Of a DNA stretch of 64,000 nucleotides, positions 42,308 through 50,079 are shown piece after piece. The stretch is from Peribacter sp043814035 (lineage in GTDB: Bacteria; Patescibacteriota; Gracilibacteria; Peribacterales; Peribacteraceae). The first letter of the stretch is position 1; each line of letters opens with the position of its first letter. Below the pieces are notes generated by a model that ran no database searches, was not told the origin of the DNA, and saw nothing but the letters and a program-made list of their open reading frames with translations. Position numbers and translations under genes: made by a program. The stretch is from the NCBI GenBank assembly GCA_043814035.1, contig JBDRKJ010000007.1:186001-250000 (forward strand). Reading direction: 5' to 3'.

Positions 42308-43672
42308 TCATTGTGCGAGGATCGTAAACGTCTGCCGTGCGTCAGACGGGAACATACGCCCGACGGCGATGATGTACGTACCTGGTTGGTACTCGTAGTG
42401 CTGATTGCACGCCGGCCCTGAGAAGCTGAAGAGATCCACATCCTCCATGGGATAGATCAGGCACGTGATCTGCGTGGAGTCCGTGACGGAAATCTGCAGA
42501 CTCTGCGCCGCGGAAACGGTGAACTTGTACCAATCTTTATAATCCCCCGAAGCAAGTGTGCCGGTGCGTGCCAGATTGAATGGCAGCGTTTGCGCCTCGG
42601 CAAAACCATCGTTTCCGTCACCGGTTGTGGTGGTCACGACCTTCACGTTGAATGTCGTGTCGGCAACCGTCGGCTGGAGCTGGAGCTGGTAGCTACCAGG
42701 TTTCAATGCCGTCTTGAGCGTGCACGTCGATCCTTCCTGAAAACCCATGAAGTACTCGTACGAGAATCCGGATTCCGCCAAGAGATAGAGTCTGCACGTG
42801 AGACTGCCGGGCTGACCCGACTGCAACTTGGCAACCGTCGAGACCACCGCGGAGTGATCGAGCGTAAAACGATAGGTGACGGATTTGCGCTGAGAAAACT
42901 TGCCGGCGGACTCAAACGGAAACGGCACATCGTAGCTGGCAGCGTCACTCGACGATGAAGAGGACTGCGCTGCCGTCGCACTACTGCTGCTGCGCGCTGT
43001 CGAGACAGAGGACGCGCTGCTCTCCTGACGACGCTCAATGAGATCCGCATGTAGTGCGTTGTAGATCATCGCGGCAGCTTCACCCCGCAAAAGTGGCCAA
43101 TCGGGATAGAAGCGTGACGCATCTTGCCCAGCAATCGGCAGAATGTTCTTTACGTACGCCGCGTAGAGATACTTCGTGTACCACGCTGAGATCGAGACAT
43201 CCACGAACTTCACCACCTGACGCGCATCCTCACCAATCTCTTCCACGGGAATGCCAATGACCTGCGTGATCATCTTGAGGGCCTCTACGCGGTTCACAGG
43301 ATTCGCCGGACGGAACGTGCCGTCAGAGTAGCCGTCAACAAAACGACGGGCTATCGCATCACACACGTAGGTCTCGTACCAACTGTAGCGCTCCACATCA
43401 TCGAAACAGGCACGACTGTTAACATCAGGAAGTCTGCCCGTGGCCTTGTAGAGCATCTTGAGCATCTCGGCACGGTTCACCTGTCGACCAGGGTAGAAGT
43501 AACCGTCAGGATTCCCCGTAAGAACGCCCGCGTTGACCAGTGCATTGATGGGCTCCTCGAAGCGGTGCCCCACAAGTACATCAGGGAAAATCGCCTCAGC
43601 TGCAAAAATCGTCGACGAGAACATCAACAGTGTTCCCGAGGCAAGAAGAGACAGTCGAAGAGAGGCGCGCAT
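42308..43672 (-). CDS. SLH-domain surface protein with PPC-like domain
   Basis: A 454-aa exported protein. Signal peptide (LSLLASGTLLMFSSTIFAAEA), three SLH repeats (NAGVLTGNPDGYFYPGRQVNRAEMLKML; RRFVDGYSDGTFRPANPVNRVEALKMI; ILPIAGQDASRFYPDWPLLRGEAAAMI), a long Ser/Ala-rich linker, and a C-terminal part made of two beta-sandwich PPC-like modules (YRFTLDHSAVVS..., WYKFTVSAAQSLQISV). It is anchored to the cell wall. It lies between ribH and ribBA on the same strand. Confidence 0.88.
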   Translation of the reverse strand: MRASLRLSLLASGTLLMFSSTIFAAEAIFPDVLVGHRFEEPINALVNAGVLTGNPDGYFYPGRQVNRAEMLKMLYKATGRLPDVNSRACFDDVERYSWYETYVCDAIARRFVDGYSDGTFRPANPVNRVEALKMITQVIGIPVEEIGEDARQVVKFVDVSISAWYTKYLYAAYVKNILPIAGQDASRFYPDWPLLRGEAAAMIYNALHADLIERRQESSASSVSTARSSSSATAAQSSSSSSDAASYDVPFPFESAGKFSQRKSVTYRFTLDHSAVVSTVAKLQSGQPGSLTCRLYLLAESGFSYEYFMGFQEGSTCTLKTALKPGSYQLQLQPTVADTTFNVKVVTTTTGDGNDGFAEAQTLPFNLARTGTLASGDYKDWYKFTVSAAQSLQISVTDSTQITCLIYPMEDVDLFSFSGPACNQHYEYQPGTYIIAVGRMFPSDARQTFTILAQ

Positions 43673-43731
43673 ACGGAGAATGAGAAGATTGCTGGTAATC
43701 GTACTAGCATTTCTCCGTGATGTACAAGATG

Positions 43732-44193
43732 TTAGGAATGCAGTGGCGAGAGTTGCGCAAGTGCATGAAGGACAGTGCGCGCCGCCTCTTCTCCCTTTTG
43801 CAGACGGGCCCGAGCCTGCTCAAGCGTATGCACGTAGAGAATCTCGAACGCGAACGGCGTGAGATGCCGCACTTGTAGATCCATCATCCCACGAGCAGCC
43901 TGTTCGGCAATTAATCGCGCGTGGTAAGTTTCGCCTTCGACAATGACCCCGAGGCCGATAAGCGCATCGACCTCTTTTGCTTCAATGAGCGCAGCGCCGA
44001 TGAGAGGAATCTCGAACGAGCCGGGGGCGGGGTAGGTACGCACGTTGCCCGATGCAATCCCCGCGTCATTGAGCACGCGTTGCGCACCCGAGACCAGCTC
44101 TGCCACGACATCTGGATAGAAGGAGGAATGAATAATGCCGATTCTCCATCCGGAGGAAATATGTGCCGGCAGTGACAGAGGTGAAGAGCGCAT
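43732..44193 (-). CDS. ribH: 6,7-dimethyl-8-ribityllumazine synthase
   Basis: A 153-aa enzyme that condenses DHBP with the pyrimidine intermediate. Family features: RIGIIHSSFYPDVVAELVSGA, the PAPGSFEIPLIGAAL loop, GLGVIVEGETYHARLIAE with the catalytic His, and EILYVHTLEQARARL. The usual RGET is VEGET here. A TACAAT box lies 7 nt before the ATG (leaderless). It is followed by an SLH gene and preceded by ribE. Confidence 0.94.
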   Translation of the reverse strand: MRSSPLSLPAHISSGWRIGIIHSSFYPDVVAELVSGAQRVLNDAGIASGNVRTYPAPGSFEIPLIGAALIEAKEVDALIGLGVIVEGETYHARLIAEQAARGMMDLQVRHLTPFAFEILYVHTLEQARARLQKGEEAARTVLHALAQLSPLHS

Positions 44194-44237
44194 GGGGAGG
44201 ATTGTAACACCAGCGTTCGCCGGAAAATCCAAAAATG

Positions 44238-44340
44238 CAAGATTCAAGGATCAAATAAGACTCAATTGCCAAACTTTAAAATTGGAACGTATGTTTTGAA
44301 TCTTGAAATTTGTTTGAAACTTGATACCTGAATCTTGAAG
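44238..44340. repeat. CAAGATTCAA-type short repeats between ribH and ribE
   Basis: CAAGATTCAA (44238-44247) is the exact inverse of TTGAATCTTG (44296-44305), and TGAATCTTGAAG recurs at 44329-44340. The stretch is A+T-rich unlike its neighbours and contains no gene. Similar CAAGATTCAA-type tracts are, from general knowledge, common spacers in CPR genomes. Confidence 0.6.
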
Positions 44341-44350
44341 TTTTCTCTCT

Positions 44351-44941
44351 TTAATTATTGATTATGACTCGCTCGCCCACCGCAAGTAAGGTGCGGACGA
44401 GAATATCCGTTTCGATGTTCACATGGTCCCCCATCCGTTTTATTCCAAGCGTCGTCTGCGCGAGCGTCAACGGAATGAGCGCAATCGTGAACACATCGGT
44501 ACCAACATCGACAATCGTAAGCGACACGCCATCCAGTGCGATGGATCCCTTGGGGATGATTGCATGGCGGAGGGCGGAAGGCGCACGAATCGTCAGCCGT
44601 ACATCCTCGCCTTTCCGTTCCAAACCCACCACTTCCCCTATTCCCTCCACATGCCCTTGCATGACATGACCCTCGAACCTTCCGTGTGCGGGTAGTGCCC
44701 TCTCTACATTGATCAGATCGCCAATAGACAAACTGCCAATCGTCGTTTTTGCCACGGTCTCTGGCATGACATCGAATGTGAGCGAATGTTCATCCAAGAT
44801 GCTGACCGTGAGGCATACGCCCGCAACGGCGATACTCGAACCACGCGCGACATCATTAAAGGCCTGTGGCCGCTCGATAGAGAGCTTTCCACCCTGTCGG
44901 GCCGTGACCTTGGCCGTTGCTTCGACGATCCCCGTGAACAT
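44351..44941 (-). CDS. ribE: riboflavin synthase alpha chain
   Basis: A 196-aa enzyme that dismutates two lumazine molecules to riboflavin. It shows the duplicated lumazine-binding fold: MFTGIVEATAKV at the start, GSSIAVAGVCLTVS, GRFEGHVMQGHVEGIG, and in the second half KGSIALDGVSLTIVDV and LIPLTLAQTTLG. The start follows the family; a TACAAT box lies 8 nt upstream. No FMN riboswitch is seen upstream. Confidence 0.95.
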   Translation of the reverse strand: MFTGIVEATAKVTARQGGKLSIERPQAFNDVARGSSIAVAGVCLTVSILDEHSLTFDVMPETVAKTTIGSLSIGDLINVERALPAHGRFEGHVMQGHVEGIGEVVGLERKGEDVRLTIRAPSALRHAIIPKGSIALDGVSLTIVDVGTDVFTIALIPLTLAQTTLGIKRMGDHVNIETDILVRTLLAVGERVIINN

Positions 44942-45040
44942 GGGAATGCATTGTAGTGGAATCTTCAGATTTTTTGCTGGTTTCGCCGAGAATTGGCAGG
45001 CGAAATGTCTCTCCCCCACTCCAGATCACCACCAAGACCC

Positions 45041-45069
45041 TAGACAGGACTCGATTTTTTTGCTACGCT
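45041..45069 (+). promoter_or_regulatory. predicted uvrA promoter
   Basis: TAGACA (45041-45046) and TACGCT (45064-45069) are 17 nt apart. Transcription would start near 45077, immediately before a GC hairpin with a T-tract, giving a leader of about 44 nt before the ATG at 45121. Confidence 0.5.
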
Positions 45070-45078
45070 GCTCTCTCA

Positions 45079-45102
45079 GCGCCGCGCGTGGGCGCATTTT
45101 TT
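45079..45102 (+). terminator. terminator-like hairpin in the uvrA leader
   Basis: GCGCC (45079-45083) pairs with GGCGC (45091-45095) and is followed by ATTTTTT. No gene on the plus strand precedes it, so it cannot be an ordinary downstream terminator; an attenuator of uvrA is the simplest reading. The stem is short (5 bp). Confidence 0.45.
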
Positions 45103-45120
45103 ATTATTCAATATTTTCTC

Positions 45121-48018
45121 ATGGATGCAATCATTGTCAAAGGTGCACGCATGCACAATCTCAAGAACGTGGATGTCACCATTCCACGAAATAAGATCAC
45201 CGTCATCACGGGGCTTTCGGGGTCGGGCAAGTCCTCCCTCGCGTTCGACACAATCTTCGCCGAGGGACAGCGTCGCTACGTCGAGAGTCTATCCGCCTAT
45301 GCGCGCCAGTTCATCTCGCAGATGGAGAAACCCGAGGTGGAATCGATTGAGGGGCTCTCTCCTGCCATTTCCATTGACCAGAAAACTTCCCCCCGCAATC
45401 CGCGCTCCACAGTAGGCACTGTGACCGAGATCTACGACTACATGCGTCTTCTCTGGAGCAAGGCCGGTCGTGTGCACTGCACCGTCTGCCAACGAGTACT
45501 GAGCCAGCAATCCTCCACGCAGATCATCGAGACAATTGCCGACATGTCAGAGGGCACCAAGATTTTTCTGCTCGCTCCGGTGATCGAGGGGCGGAAAGGT
45601 GCGCATGTCAAGGTGCTCGACGCCATTCGTCGCGAGGGATTTGTGCGCATGCGTGTGGACGGCACCATCGTCACGACAGATGAGAAAACCGAGCTCGACC
45701 CAAAGAAAGCGCACACCATCGAAATCGTCGTCGACCGCCTGATCGTTCGTGACCTTGAAATGAACGATGAAGAGGCGAATCCAAATCGTTCCCGTCTATC
45801 GGATTCTGTGGAACTGTCGCTTAAGAAAGGAGAGGGATCTCTCATTGTGCTCGACACGGAGGCTAATAAGGAGGTGCGTTTCTCGGAGCTCTTTGCTTGT
45901 CCCGATCATCCCAATGAGGCCATAGCACAACTGGAGCCACGCAATTTCTCGTTCAACTCGCCGCATGGTGCCTGCGAGGTATGCCACGGACTCGGTTCTA
46001 TCTTGCAAGTGGACGAGGCCGCCATCGTACCCAATCCACGTCTCTCTCTCTCCGAAGGGGCAATTCATCCGTGGGCCACCTCTGTCTCACGCATGGGTTT
46101 CACCACCCGCCTGCTCGAGGCACTCGCCGCACATCTGGGATTCAGCATGGATACGTCGTGGGAGAAGTTGAACACCGAACACCGCGAGGCAATTTTACGT
46201 GGATCACCCGAGAAGCTCTCGATCACATTCGAGAGTGAGAAATTCGACGGCAACTACGAGACGATGTTTGAAGGCGTGATTCCCAATCTTGAACGTCGAC
46301 ACCACGAAACAGACAGTAGCTATGTGCGTCAGCAGATCGAGGAGTACATGCTGGAACTCCCCTGCCCCAGCTGTGGGGGCAAGCGCCTGAAAAAGGAGAT
46401 CCTCGGCGTGACGGTGGGAGAATACAATATCGTCGATGCAACGGACTGCAGTGTAAGCGCAGCGAAGATGTTCTTCGAGAAGCTCATTCCGGCCAAGGAA
46501 TCGAAGAGTGATCGTACCGAAACGATGCTCACATCGTATGAGTACGCCGTGGTGAGCAAGGTACTGAAAGAAATCATCTCGCGCCTCTCGTTCCTCGAGA
46601 ATGTCGGCCTTACCTACTTAACGCTCTCGCGATCGGCAGCCACCCTCTCGGGCGGCGAGGCGCAGCGCATTCGACTCGCGACCCAGATCGGCTCCGCGTT
46701 GCAGGGCGTGCTGTACGTGCTGGATGAACCGAGCATTGGCCTGCATCAGCGCGATAATGCACGATTGATCTCGACTCTTACAAAGCTCCGGGATCTGGGT
46801 AACACCGTCATCGTTGTGGAGCATGACGAAGAGACGATGCGTTCTGCGGACTACCTGCTCGAAATCGGACCCGGTGCCGGCAAATATGGCGGTGAAATCA
46901 TTGCCGATGGATCACCTGAAGAGATTGTGAAAAACAAAAAATCCGTCACCGGTCAGTACCTGAGCGGCAAGAAGTTCATCCCCATTCCATCGAAACGCCG
47001 CAAGGGCACGGGCAAGACTCTCAGCATCACCGATGCTCACCATCATAACCTGCAGCATATCGATGTTTTGCTCCCGCTGGGTACATTCATCGGCGTGACG
47101 GGCATCTCTGGCTCGGGCAAATCGAGTCTGATTCACGGTATTCTCGCGCCGGAGTTACAGCGTGTCCTCAATGGAGCCAAGGCGCGTCCGCAGAATATGA
47201 AGACCATCGAGGGATTGGGCGAACTCGACAAGGCCATCGTCATCGACCAATCACCCATCGGACGCACACCCCGCAGTAACCCCGCCACGTACACCGGCCT
47301 CTTCACCGAAATTCGCGACGTCTATTCTGCGTTGCCGGAATCCAAGCTCCGTGGCTATAAGACCGGCCGCTTTAGCTTCAATGTGAAGGGCGGGCGTTGC
47401 GAGGACTGCGAAGGCGACGGAATGAAACGCATTGAGATGCACTTCTTGGCCGACGTCTTCGTCACCTGCGAAACGTGCAAGGGCAAGCGCTACAACCGCG
47501 AAACGCTCGAGATTACCTATAAGGGAAAAACCATCGCTGACGCGCTCGACATGACCGTGCGTGAGGCACTCGATTTCTTCTCGGCAATTCCCGGTATCAA
47601 GAAGAAACTTCAGACGCTCGAAGATGTGGGATTGGGCTACCTGCACTTAGGCCAGAGTGCCACCACACTCTCAGGCGGTGAGGCGCAGCGCGTGAAGCTG
47701 GCAACCGAGCTTACCAAGCGTGCAACCGGCCGTACCTTCTACATCCTGGATGAACCCACGACAGGTCTGCACTTCGACGACATTGCGCGGCTCTTGGATG
47801 TGCTCCAACGTCTGGTAGACAAGGGCAACACCGTGCTCGTGATTGAACATAATCTCGATGTGATCAAATCGGTCGATCACGTGCTCGATCTGGGACCCGA
47901 AGGCGGCGACGCCGGAGGGAAGATTGTGGCGCAGGGCACGCCGGAAGAGGTGGCAACCGTTCAAGGAAGCTACACGGGCCAGTACCTCAAAGACACGCTC
48001 AAGAAGAAACGGGTGTGA
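45121..48018 (+). CDS. uvrA: UvrA excinuclease ATPase subunit
   Basis: A 965-aa DNA damage recognition ATPase of nucleotide excision repair. Two ABC modules: Walker A GLSGSGKSSLAFD and GISGSGKSSLIHG; signatures LSGGEAQRIRLATQIGS and LSGGEAQRVKLATEL; Walker B LYVLDEPSIGLHQRD and FYILDEPTTGLHFDD. Zinc fingers: CEVCHGLG...CPSCGGKRL and CEDCEGDG...CETCKGKRY. The start follows the conserved MDAIIVKGARMHNLKN. It is not in an operon with other uvr genes. Confidence 0.98.
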   Translation: MDAIIVKGARMHNLKNVDVTIPRNKITVITGLSGSGKSSLAFDTIFAEGQRRYVESLSAYARQFISQMEKPEVESIEGLSPAISIDQKTSPRNPRSTVGTVTEIYDYMRLLWSKAGRVHCTVCQRVLSQQSSTQIIETIADMSEGTKIFLLAPVIEGRKGAHVKVLDAIRREGFVRMRVDGTIVTTDEKTELDPKKAHTIEIVVDRLIVRDLEMNDEEANPNRSRLSDSVELSLKKGEGSLIVLDTEANKEVRFSELFACPDHPNEAIAQLEPRNFSFNSPHGACEVCHGLGSILQVDEAAIVPNPRLSLSEGAIHPWATSVSRMGFTTRLLEALAAHLGFSMDTSWEKLNTEHREAILRGSPEKLSITFESEKFDGNYETMFEGVIPNLERRHHETDSSYVRQQIEEYMLELPCPSCGGKRLKKEILGVTVGEYNIVDATDCSVSAAKMFFEKLIPAKESKSDRTETMLTSYEYAVVSKVLKEIISRLSFLENVGLTYLTLSRSAATLSGGEAQRIRLATQIGSALQGVLYVLDEPSIGLHQRDNARLISTLTKLRDLGNTVIVVEHDEETMRSADYLLEIGPGAGKYGGEIIADGSPEEIVKNKKSVTGQYLSGKKFIPIPSKRRKGTGKTLSITDAHHHNLQHIDVLLPLGTFIGVTGISGSGKSSLIHGILAPELQRVLNGAKARPQNMKTIEGLGELDKAIVIDQSPIGRTPRSNPATYTGLFTEIRDVYSALPESKLRGYKTGRFSFNVKGGRCEDCEGDGMKRIEMHFLADVFVTCETCKGKRYNRETLEITYKGKTIADALDMTVREALDFFSAIPGIKKKLQTLEDVGLGYLHLGQSATTLSGGEAQRVKLATELTKRATGRTFYILDEPTTGLHFDDIARLLDVLQRLVDKGNTVLVIEHNLDVIKSVDHVLDLGPEGGDAGGKIVAQGTPEEVATVQGSYTGQYLKDTLKKKRV

Positions 48019-48044
48019 GGATAAGTAACCAGTTCAGTAAATTA

Positions 48045-48074
48045 TTGACAAATACATAAAATATTTAATAATAT
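48045..48074 (+). promoter_or_regulatory. strong promoter, TTGACA-N18-TAATAT, leaderless
   Basis: TTGACA (48045-48050) and TAATAT (48069-48074) are separated by an AT-rich 18-nt spacer. The ATG of the TraB-like gene follows 6 nt after the -10 box, so the first transcribed bases should be the start codon. This is the best single example of the leaderless arrangement. Confidence 0.7.
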
Positions 48075-48080
48075 TGCAAT

Positions 48081-48773
48081 ATGGGTTCGATCAAACTTCT
48101 TGGAATCGTTCATGCAGATCCTGATGCGGAGCGCAGAGTGGAACGTGCACTCTCCAGGGAACAACCGGACGTGATCACGGTTGAATTGCACCCTTCAGAG
48201 GAAAAGAAACTGAATGCAGATTGGCTTGCCCCAGAAATTGATGAACGCATAGATCGCATCACCGCTCAACTGAACAGTGATGCACAGCAGCTGTTGCAGC
48301 TGTTTACGCGCACTCAAGGTAAAGAATTTTACACGGCCATTCGTTTTGCCAAACGCAGAGACTTGCCCTACTTCCTCATCGATACGCGACGGACAGAGCA
48401 GGCGCAATACATCGCACGAACACTGCTGGATCAACGAGATGAAGATATCATTCACGCAATCGAGGAAACCTCACTGGAACTTCAACGGGAAAAAATTAGA
48501 AATATGTTTGCGCTTATCGCCCTTCTGCATGCGAGTAACGATATGGATGCAGAAACAACTTTGCTCGACCAGTGTAGATTCATTACTCAAGAAGGGAGAG
48601 ATGCTGTACCCGCACGAGCATTGAATCTGTTATCAGCAATGTACCGAGGAAAAATTCTCCACGTATGCGGTGCAGCCCATACTCTCAATGACACAAAAGG
48701 AGAGTCGTTGTACTCCAGACTGAGAAGAGGGGGGCCCGCGAACGTGAGTCGTGGACTGGCGATAGATCTGTAA
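48081..48773 (+). CDS. TraB/PrgY-like protein
   Basis: A 230-aa soluble protein. It begins with LGIVHADPDAERRVERALSREQPDVITVELHP, the GxxH and E motifs of the TraB/PrgY/TIKI superfamily, and has a second GxxH in ILHVCGAAHTLND near the C-terminus. Eukaryotic TIKI relatives are metalloproteases; PrgY limits pheromone activity. The C-terminal membrane helices of PrgY are absent. Its role here is unknown. Confidence 0.7.
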   Translation: MGSIKLLGIVHADPDAERRVERALSREQPDVITVELHPSEEKKLNADWLAPEIDERIDRITAQLNSDAQQLLQLFTRTQGKEFYTAIRFAKRRDLPYFLIDTRRTEQAQYIARTLLDQRDEDIIHAIEETSLELQREKIRNMFALIALLHASNDMDAETTLLDQCRFITQEGRDAVPARALNLLSAMYRGKILHVCGAAHTLNDTKGESLYSRLRRGGPANVSRGLAIDL

Positions 48774-48797
48774 TTCGGGTTACTCGCAAAATATCGT

Positions 48798-49310
48798 TCA
48801 TGATGAAGGAAAGATCGTTCGCAGAATATATGCTTTCACATTCGCAAAAATCTCGGTCGCCTCGTTCAGTGCCGCGATCTCGTCATGCGTGAACCAGTGG
48901 AGCTCAGCGCCTTCTTCCTGGGCGAGGCACAGCACCTGCGCTTCGTCGAGGGGTCGGGCAAGGTACACAAAGTCCATGTGCTGGTGAGCCAGTTCGTCGC
49001 GCTCAGGCAGAGCGGGAATGTTCTCGAGTAACAAGGCAATCGGCTTCTTGAGGAGCTTTCCTTCCTCAGGACTTTCTGCAAAAACATCAGGCTGCTCTCC
49101 TGTGGTGAGCGAAGTCGAACCATCGCCAATGATCTCGACATCGAGTCCTGTTTCCTCTTTGCATTCGCGCTGTGCCGTCTCTTCGGGGGATTCATTTTCA
49201 TCGACATGACCACCCGGCGGCATCCAGCGCTTCAGCCGCTTATGCCAGAGCAGCAACGTGCGGTTCTGTGAGTCCACAACGAAGCCAGTGGCGGTGAAAT
49301 GACGCTGCAT
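48798..49310 (-). CDS. Nudix hydrolase
   Basis: A 170-aa pyrophosphatase. The full Nudix box is present: GHVDENESPEETAQRE followed by CKEETGL, matching Gx5Ex7REUxEExGU. Upstream LLLWHKRLKRWMPPGG is usual for the fold. Likely substrates are nucleoside diphosphate derivatives; specificity is unknown. A palindromic AGTATACT (49320-49327) lies 9 nt upstream and could also serve the divergent thioredoxin-like gene. Confidence 0.92.
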   Translation of the reverse strand: MQRHFTATGFVVDSQNRTLLLWHKRLKRWMPPGGHVDENESPEETAQRECKEETGLDVEIIGDGSTSLTTGEQPDVFAESPEEGKLLKKPIALLLENIPALPERDELAHQHMDFVYLARPLDEAQVLCLAQEEGAELHWFTHDEIAALNEATEIFANVKAYILRTIFPSS

Positions 49311-49348
49311 GGGAACCGGAGTATACTGGAGGTTCCTTCCCCGTTCCT

Positions 49349-49903
49349 ATGGTTCTGATCGACGATAACTCCTCTGTTCTCAAAATTGGCGATACGCTCC
49401 CGCACTTCCGTCTGCCTGCCGTAGACGGCCTGACTGTCGACACGCGCGAGATCAAGGATCCATTTCTCGTCGTGATCTTCACGTGCAACCACTGCCCCTA
49501 CGCACAGGCGTACGAAGAACGCATTCTTGAGATTGCAGAACACTTCGATCAGGAAGGCGTGCAGGTGATTCTGATCAACAGCAACGACGCCACTAACTAT
49601 CCGCAGGATTCCTTCGCCGCCATGAAGGAACGCTATGAGGAACGCGGATACCCCTGCCCGTACTGTCACGACGCCTCGCAGCAAGTCGCGAAGGCCTTCG
49701 GCGCGCTCGCAACACCACACTGTTTCGTCTTCGGTCGTGACCGCACGTTGAAGTACAAAGGCCGCATGGACGACAACTGGGAACATCCCGATCAGGTGAA
49801 GCAGCGTGATCTCTGGAATGCTATCGATGCATTGGTGGAAAATCGTGATCCTCCCACGGAGGAAGCAAATGCTATTGGGTGCTCAATTAAGTGGAAAAAG
49901 TAA
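49349..49903 (+). CDS. thioredoxin-like (AhpC/TSA-type) protein
   Basis: A 184-aa soluble protein with a thioredoxin fold: GDTLPHFRLPAVDGLTVDTREI, the active-site loop IFTCNHCPYAQAYEER (CxxC as CNHC), INSNDATNYPQDSF, and TPHCFVFGRD. The C-terminus ends AIGCSIKWKK, typical of this family. No signal peptide, so it is cytoplasmic. Probably a thiol peroxidase or reductase. A diverged second copy of the 3' end follows 61 bp downstream in another frame. Confidence 0.88.
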   Translation: MVLIDDNSSVLKIGDTLPHFRLPAVDGLTVDTREIKDPFLVVIFTCNHCPYAQAYEERILEIAEHFDQEGVQVILINSNDATNYPQDSFAAMKERYEERGYPCPYCHDASQQVAKAFGALATPHCFVFGRDRTLKYKGRMDDNWEHPDQVKQRDLWNAIDALVENRDPPTEEANAIGCSIKWKK

Positions 49904-49994
49904 AGCACTTGCCCGCCGAAGACCCGAGCGAGCTGCGCGAGCGAACGGTGCAGGCGGGAATACCATCGGGTGCAGCATTAAATGGAAAGAATGA
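49874..49994. repeat. duplicated 3' end of the thioredoxin-like gene around a REP-like palindrome
   Basis: The last about 30 bp (49874-49903, encoding IGCSIKWKK) recur in diverged form at 49965-49994 (IGCSIKWKE), followed by a stop. The two copies are in different frames. Between them lies a palindrome with arms CCCGCC (49912-49917) and GGCGGG (49953-49958), like the one beside tRNA-Gln. Confidence 0.7.
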
Positions 49995-50079
49995 GGAAGG
50001 CCACGAACGACGTGAATTACCCTTCTCGAGTGCAAAATAAGCTCCACATCGCCAAAAAAGACGAGTAAACTGCACCTTC

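Noticed and set aside
44942..45040. FMN riboswitch upstream of ribE
   Set aside because: None of the conserved RFN blocks is present, and the -10 box sits 8 nt before the start codon.
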